The position numbers and the translations under genes are program-made. From positions 1-46,911 of the forward strand of contig CAIRTW010000091.1 in assembly GCA_903881585.1 (NCBI GenBank): a DNA stretch of 46,911 bases. The letters are read 5' to 3'. Position 1 is the first letter of the stretch, and each line of letters opens with the position of its first letter. Below, in pieces: positions 1 to 8,657 of the stretch. The notes below the pieces were generated by a model. It searched no databases. It was not told the origin of the DNA and was given only the letters and a program-made list of their open reading frames with translations. Source of the stretch: an uncultured Bacteroidota bacterium. GTDB lineage: Bacteria > Bacteroidota > Bacteroidia > Chitinophagales > Chitinophagaceae.

Positions 1-52
1 CTTCGCTGCAAGCTTTTTTGGCCGTTTGTCGCTTTTTCCTTGCATCTAAATA

Positions 53-80
53 CTGTTTTATCTCCCGAAAGATAAAACAG
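53..80 (-). terminator. Hairpin downstream of the ATPase stop
   Basis: A perfect 11-bp inverted repeat (CTGTTTTATCT ... AGATAAAACAG) with a 6-nt loop lies 20-47 nt after the ATPase stop on the minus strand. It has no long U tract, so it is only a candidate transcript end or RNA-stabilising hairpin. Confidence 0.35.
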
Positions 81-99
81 ATAAGGATTGGAAGGTTAT

Positions 100-933
100 T
101 TAGCAAGCCCCAATTAATTCCTTCGCTCCGCATGAGTGATCTATCACGACCATAAGCGGCACGGTTGATTGCAACCCGCTTGATGCCACCGCTAACTTTA
201 TCCTTGTACCATCTGACAACGTGAGATAATCATTGTTGTCAGAATATTCATATTCTGCATTAAGAAACGAAATATCAAATGCTGCTAAATTTTTTCTCGC
301 AGTTTCAAATAGCGCACCAAATTCTTTAATGCATTGAGCAATAGAAACATCATTTTTCATTAATCCAAACAATGATCCCTGAATACTTGACAATAAAATT
401 CTTTCTGCAGGAATATAAACTATGTTGTAAAAACCACACTGCTTTTTAATTTTATTGTATGCAGCATTCATTTGATTCTGAACAAACTGAATTAGACTAT
501 CATTCGTTGTAAATTGATTTTCTATACCGGAACTACTTACGAGGTCACTTGCTAATTTTATATACCACCCATCCTTTACAGGGTTTATACTATTTTTAAA
601 TAATCTTTCGTAATCATAAATTTTTCTGATTTCTTCTTGAGATTCGCTATGATGATTCAATCCATATTTGTTAACCTCATAATAGCCGTCATTTGTGACG
701 TACTGAATTTCGGTTTCATTGGATCTTATGAAATCAATACTATATTCTAAAAGCCCGGCTTCAAAGTTCTGTATGCTTGGATAGCTCATAAAAAAGTCAT
801 CCGAAAATATCGCTATCAGTTTCGCCACCGTACTCTTCCCGCTCGAAGTAGGTCCGATAAAAATATTGACGTCGTTGACATCAATAGCAATATCTTTTAT
901 AGGCCCGAAGTTTTTTACAATCAGCTTATCCAT
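100..933 (-). CDS. AAA-family ATPase (SMC/RecF-like, OLD-type N-terminus), probably truncated
   Basis: The protein starts with a typical AAA ATPase strand (KNFGPIKDIAIDVNDVNIFIG) and has a Walker A motif GPTSSGKST at about residues 27-35. A later segment, SSGLQSTVPL near residue 252, resembles the signature region that normally lies just before Walker B. The reading frame stops 20-25 residues further on, before any recognisable Walker B or His-switch, so the 277-residue product lacks the distal half of the ATPase lobe. Such proteins usually exceed 400 residues. After the stop, another frame stays open to the window edge, which would fit a frameshift, but I cannot prove one. A -7-like element (TATATTTA, 948-955, minus strand) sits just upstream of the start. 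Similar ATPases occur in defence modules; no partner gene is visible here. Confidence 0.6.
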   Translation of the reverse strand: MDKLIVKNFGPIKDIAIDVNDVNIFIGPTSSGKSTVAKLIAIFSDDFFMSYPSIQNFEAGLLEYSIDFIRSNETEIQYVTNDGYYEVNKYGLNHHSESQEEIRKIYDYERLFKNSINPVKDGWYIKLASDLVSSSGIENQFTTNDSLIQFVQNQMNAAYNKIKKQCGFYNIVYIPAERILLSSIQGSLFGLMKNDVSIAQCIKEFGALFETARKNLAAFDISFLNAEYEYSDNNDYLTLSDGTRIKLAVASSGLQSTVPLMVVIDHSCGAKELIGAC

Positions 934-947
934 GGTTTTCCCGGCTG

Positions 948-955
948 TAAATATA
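948..955 (-). promoter_or_regulatory. Candidate -7 element for the ATPase gene
   Basis: TATATTTA on the minus strand matches 7 of 8 positions of the Bacteroidota consensus TAnnTTTG. It would place the transcript start about 8 nt before the ATG. No clear -33 TTG was identified. Confidence 0.3.
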
Positions 956-1025
956 ATGATTAAATTTACCCCTGTTTAGTAAGTTCCCTTTCAATCCACT
1001 AATTTAGCACTCAAATTCCAAATAG

Positions 1026-1721
1026 ATGAATAAAGTAGTTGCAGGCGCTGATGAAGCCGTGAAGGATATACCATCGGGTGCTACGCTCATGCTGGGCGGC
1101 TTTGGGCTGTGTGGCATACCGGAAAATTGTATTACTGCGCTGGTAAAAAGCGGCATTAATAATCTTACGTGTATCTCTAACAATGCGGGTGTTGACGACT
1201 TCGGCATAGGGCTGATGCTGCAGGGCAGGCAGGTGAAAAAAATGATCGCTTCGTATGTGGGTGAGAACGCCGAATTCGAACGCCAGATGCTGAGCGGGGA
1301 ACTGGAGGTGGAACTGGTGCCGCAGGGCACACTGGCTACGCGCTGCATGGCTACTGGCTATGGCATGCCTGCGGTGTTCCTGCTGGCAGGAATAGGTACA
1401 GAAGTAGCACAGGGCAAGGAGGTGCGCAATTTCAACGGTAAGGACTACTTGCTGGAGCATGCTTTTGATTCAGACTTTGCCATAGTGAAAGCATGGAAGG
1501 GTGATACACAGGGCAACCTGATATTCAAGGGTACGGCGAGGAATTTCAGTCCGCTGATGGCTATGGCGGGTAAGATCACTATTGCCGAGGTCGAACACCT
1601 GGTGCCGATTGGCGAGCTGGACCCAAATGCGATACATGTGCCGGGGATATATGTGCATAGGATCTTTGAAGGGAAGAATTATGAGAAGCGGATAGAGCAG
1701 AGGACGGTGAGGAAGAAATAG
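1026..1721 (+). CDS. scoA: 3-oxoacid (succinyl-CoA:acetoacetate) CoA-transferase subunit A
   Basis: This is the alpha subunit of a class I CoA-transferase. With subunit B it moves CoA from succinyl-CoA to acetoacetate, or similar 3-oxoacids, in the cytoplasm during ketone-body or fatty-acid breakdown. The 231 residues match the usual length of about 230. Family motifs visible are [10 protein letters not shown] at residues 24-33, [12 protein letters not shown] from residue 51, and the block [19 protein letters not shown] in the middle. The partner subunit follows 53 nt downstream, so the two probably form one transcript. The ATG is chosen because the N-terminus [15 protein letters not shown] aligns with family starts. 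The preceding gap has only a weak -7 candidate. Substrate range (succinyl versus acetyl donor) cannot be decided from the sequence. Confidence 0.92.
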   Translation: MNKVVAGADEAVKDIPSGATLMLGGFGLCGIPENCITALVKSGINNLTCISNNAGVDDFGIGLMLQGRQVKKMIASYVGENAEFERQMLSGELEVELVPQGTLATRCMATGYGMPAVFLLAGIGTEVAQGKEVRNFNGKDYLLEHAFDSDFAIVKAWKGDTQGNLIFKGTARNFSPLMAMAGKITIAEVEHLVPIGELDPNAIHVPGIYVHRIFEGKNYEKRIEQRTVRKK

Positions 1722-1722
1722 T

Positions 1723-1766
1723 GGGTTAAAAAGTTAAGAGGTTAAATGGTCAAAAAGTTTCAAAAC
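1723..1766 (+). repeat. Periodic short-word repeat (GGTTAAA / AAAAAGTT)
   Basis: Between the two transferase genes the words GTTAAA, GTTAAG, GTTAAA and GTCAAA recur every 8-11 nt. This looks like a low-complexity periodic repeat and not like coding sequence. Similar arrangements with other words occupy four more gaps in this window. Confidence 0.45.
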
Positions 1767-1774
1767 AAACAACA

Positions 1775-2431
1775 ATGCCTTTAAATAAAGAACAAATAGC
1801 GCGCAGGATAGCGCAGGAACTGCAGGATGGGTTTTATGTGAACCTTGGCATAGGCATACCTACGCTGGTAGCCAACTACATACCCGAGGGTGTGGACGTG
1901 GTGCTGCAAAGCGAGAATGGTTTGCTGGGTATGGGCCCTTTTCCGTATGAGGGTGATGAAGATGCCGACCTGATCAATGCTGGCAAGCAGACAATCACTA
2001 CTATTCCGGGTTCGGCATTTTTTGATAGCGCGATGAGCTTTGGTATGATACGCGCGGGCAAGGTGCACCTTACTGTGCTGGGCGCCATGGAAGTGGCTGA
2101 CAATGGTGATATAGCCAACTGGAAGATACCGGGCAAAATGGTGAAGGGTATGGGCGGCGCTATGGATCTGGTTGCTGCTGCAAAGAACATAATTGTAGCC
2201 ATGCAGCACACCAACCCAAAGGGCGAAAGTAAGCTGCTGCCTAAATGCTCCCTGCCCCTCACTGGCGTGGGCTGTGTGAGAAAAGTAGTTTCTGACCTGG
2301 GTGTTTTTGATATTACACCCGATGGTTTCAAGTGCATAGAACGTGCACCGGGTGTGACTGTTGACGAGATAAAAGCAAAGACCGCAGGTAGGCTCACTAT
2401 TGCGGATGATGTGAAGGAAATGGTTGTTTAG
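1775..2431 (+). CDS. scoB: 3-oxoacid (succinyl-CoA:acetoacetate) CoA-transferase subunit B
   Basis: This is the beta subunit of the same enzyme and carries the catalytic glutamate that forms the covalent CoA thioester. The SENGLLGMGP motif places it at Glu47. GIGIPTLVANYIP at residues 25-37 is the CoA-binding region typical of the family. The 218 residues are full length. It follows subunit A with a 53-nt gap that holds AT-rich repeated words rather than a promoter I can recognise. After the stop the DNA contains three copies of the word TGCAAAT before the next gene. Confidence 0.93.
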   Translation: MPLNKEQIARRIAQELQDGFYVNLGIGIPTLVANYIPEGVDVVLQSENGLLGMGPFPYEGDEDADLINAGKQTITTIPGSAFFDSAMSFGMIRAGKVHLTVLGAMEVADNGDIANWKIPGKMVKGMGGAMDLVAAAKNIIVAMQHTNPKGESKLLPKCSLPLTGVGCVRKVVSDLGVFDITPDGFKCIERAPGVTVDEIKAKTAGRLTIADDVKEMVV

Positions 2432-2470
2432 GATGTGCAAATATGCAAATTTGAGAATGTGCAAATGCAC
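2431..2470 (+). repeat. Periodic short-word repeat (TGCAAAT)
   Basis: TGCAAAT occurs three times at about 10-17 nt spacing (GTGCAAATATGCAAATTTGAG then GTGCAAATG is the overall pattern) immediately after the scoB stop. It is non-coding, and its function is unknown. Confidence 0.45.
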
Positions 2471-2519
2471 TTATTGTTACACACTAAGCAGCATTGTAAA
2501 TACTTTTTGAGTTCAGCCA

Positions 2520-2885
2520 ATGCCCACCATAACGATTTACCACAACGGCGAATGCAGCAAGTGCCGCGGGGCGTTGGAAATACTACAGGAGCGGGGCATA
2601 CCGCACGCGGTGAGATGGTATCTTGCCGAGCCACTTAGCGCGGGGGAGCTTGTAGCTCTGCTTGGGAAACTAAACATGAAGCCTTCGGAATTGGTACGGA
2701 CCAGCGAGGAGCTGTACATGCAGCATTATGCAGGCAAAAATATCAGCGAAGAAGAGTGGGTAACTATACTTGCCGAAAACCCGATGCTGATGCAACGCCC
2801 CATTGTGGAATATGGAAATAAGGCTGTGGTGGCGAGGCCGGCCGAACGGATGTTTGAGATATTGCCAGCAATGTATTCAGTGTAG
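2520..2885 (+). CDS. ArsC/Spx-family arsenate-reductase-like protein
   Basis: This 121-residue protein has the thioredoxin-like fold of the ArsC/YfgD family: ITIYHNGECSKCRGAL at the N-terminus and the closing motif MQRPIVEYGNKAVVARPAE near residues 89-107. In true ArsC the catalytic cysteine lies in a HNxxCSKS-type loop; here it is Cys12, with a second cysteine at Cys15 where serine is usual, giving a C-x-x-C pair. That suggests a redox disulfide chemistry variant, but I cannot say whether arsenate is the substrate. It stands alone, with no ars operon or resistance genes nearby, so a general thiol-redox role is as likely as arsenate detoxification. Confidence 0.82.
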   Translation: MPTITIYHNGECSKCRGALEILQERGIPHAVRWYLAEPLSAGELVALLGKLNMKPSELVRTSEELYMQHYAGKNISEEEWVTILAENPMLMQRPIVEYGNKAVVARPAERMFEILPAMYSV

Positions 2886-2899
2886 CGGCCACCAGCTTC

Positions 2900-3436
2900 T
2901 TAAAATTTAAAGCCCACCGCGAGCACTAATTCGGCGTCGATCACGATATAATCTCTTGCTTCTGGTGCTAAAGACGCATTGTGTGTGATCTGGTGTGTCA
3001 TATCGCCATCAATGCCCAGTGATATATATGGGCCCATACCGCGCTTATTGATGCGCACACCATATCCGATGCCCAGGCCGAGGTAAGGGCTGTTAGGGCC
3101 AAGGGAGGCTTTTGAAGGCTCTGGTATGCGCCCGCCGTAAAACATCATTCCCACATCAATAATGCCGAAAAACAGGTTTCTTCTTACTACCTTATACGGG
3201 CGAAAATCGAGAAATGCGGCAAACTTAATATTGTGGTACGGATCCCCGTAGAAATCATTCAGTGAGACACCTATACCCAGATCAAAGTGCTTTTTTATTC
3301 TGCGGTCGTAGGTCACAGAAGTGCCCAGGTTATTTATTGTCAGATCGGCGTATAAATTATTTTTGCTTTGAGCGAACAGACTGCTTTGGCAGCAGATGAT
3401 CAGCAAGACTACAGGAACGATTTTCTTCACGTGCAA
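2900..3436 (-). CDS. Exported hypothetical protein, probable outer-membrane barrel
   Basis: The 178-residue product begins with a signal peptide (MHVKKIVPVVLLIICCQSS, cleavage probably after LFAQ near residue 23). The remainder alternates short beta-type segments with many Gly and Tyr residues (LGLGIGYGVRINKR, LVLAVGFKF) and ends in an aromatic residue, as outer-membrane barrel proteins do. I do not recognise a named family. It is convergent with the ArsC-like gene (14 nt between stops) and divergent from the T9SS cargo gene that follows. Confidence 0.65.
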   Translation of the reverse strand: MHVKKIVPVVLLIICCQSSLFAQSKNNLYADLTINNLGTSVTYDRRIKKHFDLGIGVSLNDFYGDPYHNIKFAAFLDFRPYKVVRRNLFFGIIDVGMMFYGGRIPEPSKASLGPNSPYLGLGIGYGVRINKRGMGPYISLGIDGDMTHQITHNASLAPEARDYIVIDAELVLAVGFKF

Positions 3437-3538
3437 ATGTATTTGATTTCAAAACGGGAATTGTGTTTTGTTATTGTGGCCATAGCTGCCATCACTGTTA
3501 ATATAAAATAGTTATCTTTACTATGTAACAGCTACCCT

Positions 3539-5074
3539 ATGAAAAACTTTATCCTTATCATCATCCTGTTTGCTTCCTGCTTTTGCCATGCTCAGAATTA
3601 TCAATGTCTGCAGCCGGGTGTCAAGCGCTATTTTACAAATAGTAATGGCTATTTAAGAGGCATGCGGATCGATTCTGTTGTGACTAACGCTGATTCGACA
3701 ATTTATTATCCGTATCATACGCCAAGGGGCTACTATTCTTCGTCCATGAGTGGTACCGTCCTGGATTCTAATGGAGGTAGCTGGCTGGGAAAAAACGTTG
3801 TAAAGAGGAATGATGGCACATTCGTTTTCGATAACCTTTGGAAAGATTCTGTTGTCATAAAGACACAGGCTAATGTTGGTGACTCATGGATATTTTACCA
3901 CGATACAACGGCTCTGTATTATTTAGCTACCCTGATCGGCACGGATACGGAAAGTGTTTTGGGTATAGTGGATTCGATAAAGACGATATTGATCACAGCC
4001 CACAATGCAGCAGGGATAGTAGGCACAGATCCAGCGGACAGTTTCCAAATTGTGCTTAGCAAGAACAATGGGTTTGTAAAAATTTTTGACTTATACACCT
4101 TCCCGTACCATGCGCCCGATTCAGCTTACCGGCAGGGGCTTGATTACTATTTAGATTATGTCCTTTCCTTTTCGTCTGTCCCCTCAAGGGCAAATTCTGT
4201 TTTCTCTTTAATAGCTCTTATAAACCCTTGTATTCAGGGTCTGTACGGATGGAGTGTTGGTGACGTTTATGAGTATAGCTCCTGCAATGATTACTTTGAA
4301 CATTACGGTTCGAGTTGTAATCCTGTCGAGTATTACTATCTCGACACTGTTACTTCTGTAAGTGGATCCATCGGCAGTACCAATTATTACTTTACCGGTG
4401 TGAAGTCAACTTATGTTGCGCCATGGCCCGTAGATCCGCTTTCGTGGCCCTTTGGACCCTATTTTTATTCAAATACCGGAAATGGCGACGTGCTAAACTG
4501 TGATTCCACTTTGCTAATTGATACTTTGAAAATGCCTGAGGAATATAGAAGTTCAAATCTTTACAGTATCGTCACTGGAGATACGAGCTACTGTATCACA
4601 AGCCCTCTGTACACAATATTGGCGTCTGGATTTGGCTCTATCGCGGGTACGGAATATTTTCCTCCTTTCGAAAGCGAGATAGGACCTACAAGCTATAAAT
4701 ACCCGTTTGGCTTGTTAAACTATTATTCTGCGGTGGCAGGAACTAACGGAAGTCTTGTTGACAGCAAAACCCTGATTTATTATGAACATGCCGGGCATAC
4801 ATGCGGCACCAGGCTTGTACCGCCAACATCCGTAAGCAGTACTAATTCACCCAACAACACGATCACTATTTCTCCCAACCCCACAACATCAGAGCTAACC
4901 ATCACCTCATCTGATAAAATAGCGTCTGTTTCCATTGCCAACCTTATGGGCCAAACCATATTCAGCAATCAATACAATTCCTCAAACGTGCAGGTAAACG
5001 TGGCAGACCTACCTTCAGGGCTGTACTTAGTTAAAGTCAATGGCGGTTATGTGCAGAAGTTCATAAAGGACTAA
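3539..5074 (+). CDS. Secreted protein with T9SS type A sorting domain
   Basis: The 511-residue protein has a Sec signal peptide (MKNFILIIILFASCFCHAQ). The last 80 residues form a type IX secretion sorting domain, with ISPNPTTSELTI, a middle strand VSIANLMGQTIF, and the terminal GLYLVKVNGGYVQKFIKD. The body is rich in Ser, Thr, Tyr and Asp and resembles no enzyme I know. It should be exported across the outer membrane and anchored or released. Its upstream sequence TTTACTATGTAACAG followed by CTACCCTATGAAAAA closely resembles that in front of the gene remnant at 8253, suggesting the two were paralogues. The start is fixed by the signal peptide. Confidence 0.85.
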   Translation: MKNFILIIILFASCFCHAQNYQCLQPGVKRYFTNSNGYLRGMRIDSVVTNADSTIYYPYHTPRGYYSSSMSGTVLDSNGGSWLGKNVVKRNDGTFVFDNLWKDSVVIKTQANVGDSWIFYHDTTALYYLATLIGTDTESVLGIVDSIKTILITAHNAAGIVGTDPADSFQIVLSKNNGFVKIFDLYTFPYHAPDSAYRQGLDYYLDYVLSFSSVPSRANSVFSLIALINPCIQGLYGWSVGDVYEYSSCNDYFEHYGSSCNPVEYYYLDTVTSVSGSIGSTNYYFTGVKSTYVAPWPVDPLSWPFGPYFYSNTGNGDVLNCDSTLLIDTLKMPEEYRSSNLYSIVTGDTSYCITSPLYTILASGFGSIAGTEYFPPFESEIGPTSYKYPFGLLNYYSAVAGTNGSLVDSKTLIYYEHAGHTCGTRLVPPTSVSSTNSPNNTITISPNPTTSELTITSSDKIASVSIANLMGQTIFSNQYNSSNVQVNVADLPSGLYLVKVNGGYVQKFIKD

Positions 5075-5120
5075 CCTTTAGGCTAAATCCCCTAACTTTA
5101 TCGGTTCCTAATTATATTGA

Positions 5121-6314
5121 ATGAGGTATTTTGCTGGTTTTGTTTTATGTTGTCTAGTGCTGTCCGGGTTTCTTCCGGCATCGGGCAAAAAGCACAGGCA
5201 CCGGGGCGAGCCAAAAACAGAGGTAGAGCTGATGAACAGCATCGTGAGTTGCCTGCAGCGTAAGGACACTACCGGCTACTACTATCTTTTTCCGCCGTTT
5301 GATACCCTATGGCGCATGGTGATCAGTAATTCAGACCACACGCCGGAGGCTGAAAAGCAGCTGGACAATTTGAAAAAACATCCGCAGGCGCTTATAGACT
5401 TTGATCCTTTTTATAACCATCACATCATGAGCCGGTTTACTGATGTGCTGCAGAAAGGGGAGGATTCAGGCATACACTGGAATGGTGTAGTGGTGGAGCG
5501 TTACGAGTTTCAGAACGAACCGGTGACCCGCGACCTTGCCGGGTATGAAAAGATAGCGCCCGACAGGATGAAGGGCTTCCTGTTTTTAAAAGACCTGGCG
5601 GGCAGGCAAACATTTTGTATCACTATCTCGGAGATACAGAAAATACAGGGTTTTTATTTTGGTGGCCAGGTGATAAATATCCTGGAGGCATCTACCATAG
5701 ACCAATACCTGGCCAAGGAGGAAAAAGAACGCCGGTATCTGGAGTGGCTGGCCAAACACCCGATAATAGATACACCCAAAATTGACTCTGCAAGCAAATT
5801 GAACCTGGACTCGCTGAGCGCCGCAGCCGATGACGATAACAGCAAGGTGCGCAAGGAAGTGGTAGAGCGGAAATATTATGAAGGCAAATTTGACAACGAA
5901 ATACCCGTGAGCCTGTATGTACGGTATATGAAGGACTTGCATACCGGTAAAGTGGCTTTTTATGACGGGCTTTATAAATTTGGAGACCAGAAAAACTATG
6001 TGCGCCTGGATATAACCCTGGCCGATGGTAAGTGGCTGATGGAGGATGACCCGCCGGTGGGCACGCTGGAACTGGTGCTAAAAGACCGTATCTATACAGG
6101 CTCATGGCTCAATAATGATAATGCTACAGGCTACGATGTATTGCTGAAGCAGGCCGATCTGCCGGAACGGAAAATGGAGCAGCTGGAAAAAATACTGGAG
6201 CGGGGAACAAGTGGCGCAGCCAACCAGGATACTGCTCCGGAAAAATCGCCAGAAGAAATAAGAAAAGAAAAAGAGAAAAAGATGAATGAGGACAGGGGCA
6301 ATGATGGTAATTAA
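5121..6314 (+). CDS. Exported hypothetical protein
   Basis: The 397-residue product starts with a signal peptide (MRYFAGFVLCCLVLSGFLPASG). It continues as a soluble, charged domain with an alpha/beta look (residues 30-200), a Ser/Asp-rich linker near residues 220-240, a second beta-rich half, and a basic/acidic low-complexity C-terminus (EEIRKEKEKKMNEDRG). It is likely periplasmic. I recognise no domain or catalytic motif. It lies 46 nt downstream of the T9SS cargo gene on the same strand, so shared transcription is possible. A perfect hairpin follows the stop. Confidence 0.65.
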   Translation: MRYFAGFVLCCLVLSGFLPASGKKHRHRGEPKTEVELMNSIVSCLQRKDTTGYYYLFPPFDTLWRMVISNSDHTPEAEKQLDNLKKHPQALIDFDPFYNHHIMSRFTDVLQKGEDSGIHWNGVVVERYEFQNEPVTRDLAGYEKIAPDRMKGFLFLKDLAGRQTFCITISEIQKIQGFYFGGQVINILEASTIDQYLAKEEKERRYLEWLAKHPIIDTPKIDSASKLNLDSLSAAADDDNSKVRKEVVERKYYEGKFDNEIPVSLYVRYMKDLHTGKVAFYDGLYKFGDQKNYVRLDITLADGKWLMEDDPPVGTLELVLKDRIYTGSWLNNDNATGYDVLLKQADLPERKMEQLEKILERGTSGAANQDTAPEKSPEEIRKEKEKKMNEDRGNDGN

Positions 6315-6620
6315 TCTAAGAATGCCCGCCCGGCTGAACGCCGTTCAGACGGGTGCAAATAAGGAAATGTGCAAATGCCCTGTATTAATGGTAGATGTGA
6401 AATAATTTAATAAATGTGCTGATTGGATTTGTCCCGAATAGGGCAATAAACAGATATTATTGAACTTGACGCTTATAAGGGCGAATATTGCAGAACAATT
6501 ATGAGACGACCATGCTAATGTCTAGAATTAGCATAGAGCTGCATAGAAATTACAAATTTGAACAAGTAAAACTGCTGATGGGAGTACCATCTGGCAACTA
6601 AAAAGACAAAGAATATTCAG
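6315..6620. other. Gene-free gap with two hairpins and a TGCAAAT repeat
   Basis: The 306-bp gap holds the GC-rich hairpin at 6329-6353, the word GTGCAAAT twice (6353-6380), and a second perfect inverted repeat ATGCTAAT/ATTAGCAT at 6512-6534 (8-bp arms, 7-nt loop). The second repeat lies about 87 nt before the AAA+ gene and could be an operator or leader hairpin. No ORF with coding character and no exact TAnnTTTG promoter was seen. Confidence 0.4.
6329..6353 (+). terminator. GC-rich hairpin after the 5121-6314 gene
   Basis: CTGAACG/CGTTCAG pair perfectly around one central base, extended by CCCG/CGGG beyond one mismatch. This 11-bp hairpin begins 15 nt after the stop. It lacks a U tract, so factor-dependent termination or mRNA end protection is the modest inference. 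Confidence 0.4.
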
Positions 6621-8120
6621 ATGAAACAACCGGAAATAAATAATTTTGGCGACCTGAAGAAGGCGGGATATGTTACTAAGAAGATAAAGGAAGAGGTGCG
6701 CACTAACCTTATAGGCCTGATACAGAAAAAGCAAAGCCCTTTTAATACCATACTGGGGTATGAGCATACGGTGATACCCGATGTGGAGCGTGCATTGCTG
6801 TCGCGGCACAACATACTTTTCCTGGGGCTGCGCGGGCAGGCAAAGACCCGCATGGCACGCGAAATGGTGAACCTGCTGGACGAATGGATACCGGTGATAG
6901 CCGGCAGTGAAATAAACGATGACCCGTTTGCGCCTGTGTCGCTGTATGCACGGCAACTGCTGGCGGAGAAAGGAGATGCTACGCCCATAGCCTGGCTGCA
7001 CCGCAGTGCGCGCTATGGTGAGAAGCTGGCCACGCCCGATGTGTCTGTTGCAGACCTGGTGGGCGATATAGACCCTATAAAGGCTGCGAATATGCGGCTA
7101 AGCTTTGCGGATGAACAGGCGCTGCACTACGGTATTATTCCGCGCTCGCACAGAGGCATCTTTGTGATCAATGAGTTGCCCGACCTACAGGCGCGCATAC
7201 AGGTTTCACTGTTCAATATTTTGCAGGAAGGCGATATACAGATACGTGGTTTTAAGCTGCGCCTGCCACTGGATATACTGTTTATTTTTACGGCCAACCC
7301 GGAAGACTATACCAACCGTGGCAGCATAGTAACGCCGCTTAAAGACCGTATAGAAAGCCAGATAATAACGCACTATCCCAAAACGATAGAAATATCGAGG
7401 GCTATTACCGAGCAGGAGGCACACTTGCTGCCAGAGCAGCTAGGCATGGTCTCTGTGCCTGATATGTGCGCTATGCTTATAGAGCAGCTGGCCATGGACG
7501 CGCGCAAGAGTGAGTTTGTGGACCAGAAAAGCGGTGTATCTGCAAGGCTTACCATATCCGCTTATGAGAACCTCGTAAGCACGGCTGAACTGCGGGCGCT
7601 TAATGCCGGACTTAAGCACACCATGGTGCGCATAGCCGACTTTATTGGTGTTGTACCATCCATCACCGGCAAGATAGAGCTTGTCTATGAGGGCGAGCAG
7701 GAAGGGCCGCTGAACGTAGCCTTCCGGCTGCTGGGGCTGGCCATACGTGCATCGTTTGCCAAATATTTTCCTGATCCGCAATCCTTTAAGAAAGAGAGAG
7801 GCCCGCAGGGTGCTAAAGCTAAGCCTAGTCCGTACCAGCCGGTGGTAGATTGGTTTGGTAAAGGCAACGACCTGGTGATACTACAGGATGAAAGTGATGC
7901 GGCATACCTCGCTCACTTGTATCAGGTAGATGGCCTTTATGCTGCGGTAAAACAGTTTTACCCGGGTGCTGATGAAACACAGGCTGGACTGCTTATGGAG
8001 TTCCTGCTGCATGGCCTTGCGGAGTTTTCGCTCATCAGTAAGAAGGGCGTGGAAAGAGGCGGCTACGCATTTGGAGATATACTGGGCAGTATGCTGAATA
8101 TGAATTTTGAGGAGGAGTAA
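6621..8120 (+). CDS. ChlI/MoxR-like AAA+ ATPase (magnesium chelatase subunit I family)
   Basis: The 499-residue protein has an AAA+ core: Walker A GLRGQAKT at residues 69-76, a Walker B-like GIFVINELPDL, and the downstream segment SLFNILQEGDIQIRG plus FTANPEDYTNRG typical of ChlI/MoxR proteins. These ATPases act as remodelling chaperones, usually with a vWA-domain partner, for metal insertion or protein maturation. Here no vWA gene follows directly. The nearest one is the BatA-like gene at 10037, beyond the rpmH cluster, so a pairing is only a guess. No bacteriochlorophyll or cobalamin genes are nearby, so metal chelation is unlikely. The ATG start gives MKQPEINNFGDLKKAGY, which is plausible. 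Confidence 0.85.
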   Translation: MKQPEINNFGDLKKAGYVTKKIKEEVRTNLIGLIQKKQSPFNTILGYEHTVIPDVERALLSRHNILFLGLRGQAKTRMAREMVNLLDEWIPVIAGSEINDDPFAPVSLYARQLLAEKGDATPIAWLHRSARYGEKLATPDVSVADLVGDIDPIKAANMRLSFADEQALHYGIIPRSHRGIFVINELPDLQARIQVSLFNILQEGDIQIRGFKLRLPLDILFIFTANPEDYTNRGSIVTPLKDRIESQIITHYPKTIEISRAITEQEAHLLPEQLGMVSVPDMCAMLIEQLAMDARKSEFVDQKSGVSARLTISAYENLVSTAELRALNAGLKHTMVRIADFIGVVPSITGKIELVYEGEQEGPLNVAFRLLGLAIRASFAKYFPDPQSFKKERGPQGAKAKPSPYQPVVDWFGKGNDLVILQDESDAAYLAHLYQVDGLYAAVKQFYPGADETQAGLLMEFLLHGLAEFSLISKKGVERGGYAFGDILGSMLNMNFEEE

Positions 8121-8252
8121 CCCCCAAATCCCCTGAAAGGCGGGCTTCGCTTGAGGATATGCATTAGTATAGTGCTAAATTCGGCGTTGCAATTCAATGC
8201 CTCTTGCTTTTTCCGTAAAACATTTTGTAGTCTTACTATATGAAATTACCCT

Positions 8253-8428
8253 ATGAAAAAGCTCTTTTTTCTGTCCTTCTTTTATTGCCTTTTGTCTTGG
8301 TGCTCAAACATTGCAATACCAGCATGATACAACCATAAAAGGTGCAGGGGGCTATTTCTACATTTCCGGTGGGTGTTTATTTTGTGAAGATAAATGGCAC
8401 TGAGGTGAGGAAATTTGTGAAGGAATAA
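8253..8428 (+). pseudogene. Remnant of a T9SS cargo gene: signal peptide joined to sorting tail
   Basis: The DNA opens with a signal peptide (MKKLFFLSFFYCLL). After a frame change it reads LGAQTLQYQHDTTIKGAG, as the mature start of a secreted protein would. Then, in another frame, it jumps straight to GVYFVKINGTEVRKFVKE and a stop, which is the last strand of a T9SS sorting domain. The body of the gene and most of the sorting domain are gone. The sequence before its ATG resembles that before the intact cargo gene at 3539 (ACCCTATGAAAAA and TTACTAT in both). I read it as an internal deletion with frameshifts. Confidence 0.6.
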
Positions 8429-8430
8429 GT

Positions 8431-8652
8431 CTACGGTACCGGGTCATACCCATGCCGTCCCCAGGGATGGCACGAACAGAAACGCCTGAACGCCATCCAC
8501 CCGCCTTTGAAGGGACCGTATTTTTGGATGGCATCCAGTCCGTAAGTGCTGCAAGTGGGCGTGAAGCGGCATTTGGTGCCAAAAAACGGCGATATAGCAC
8601 CCTGATAAAACCGGATGATGGCGATGAATAATATGGAGAGCAGTTTGTGCAA
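8431..8652 (-). CDS. yidD: Membrane protein insertion efficiency factor YidD
   Basis: The 73-residue protein shows the whole YidD signature: an amphipathic start leading to RFYQGAISP at residues 14-22, the conserved CRFTPTCSTYGLDAI with Cys28 and Cys34, and the closing CSCHPWGRHGYDPVP. YidD lies on the inner face of the membrane and helps YidC insert proteins. It is the third gene of the conserved rpmH-rnpA-yidD cluster. The start codon appears to be TTG (8650-8652); no in-frame ATG or GTG gives a complete N-terminus. Confidence 0.93.
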   Translation of the reverse strand: MHKLLSILFIAIIRFYQGAISPFFGTKCRFTPTCSTYGLDAIQKYGPFKGGWMAFRRFCSCHPWGRHGYDPVP

Positions 8653-8657
8653 GGGTA

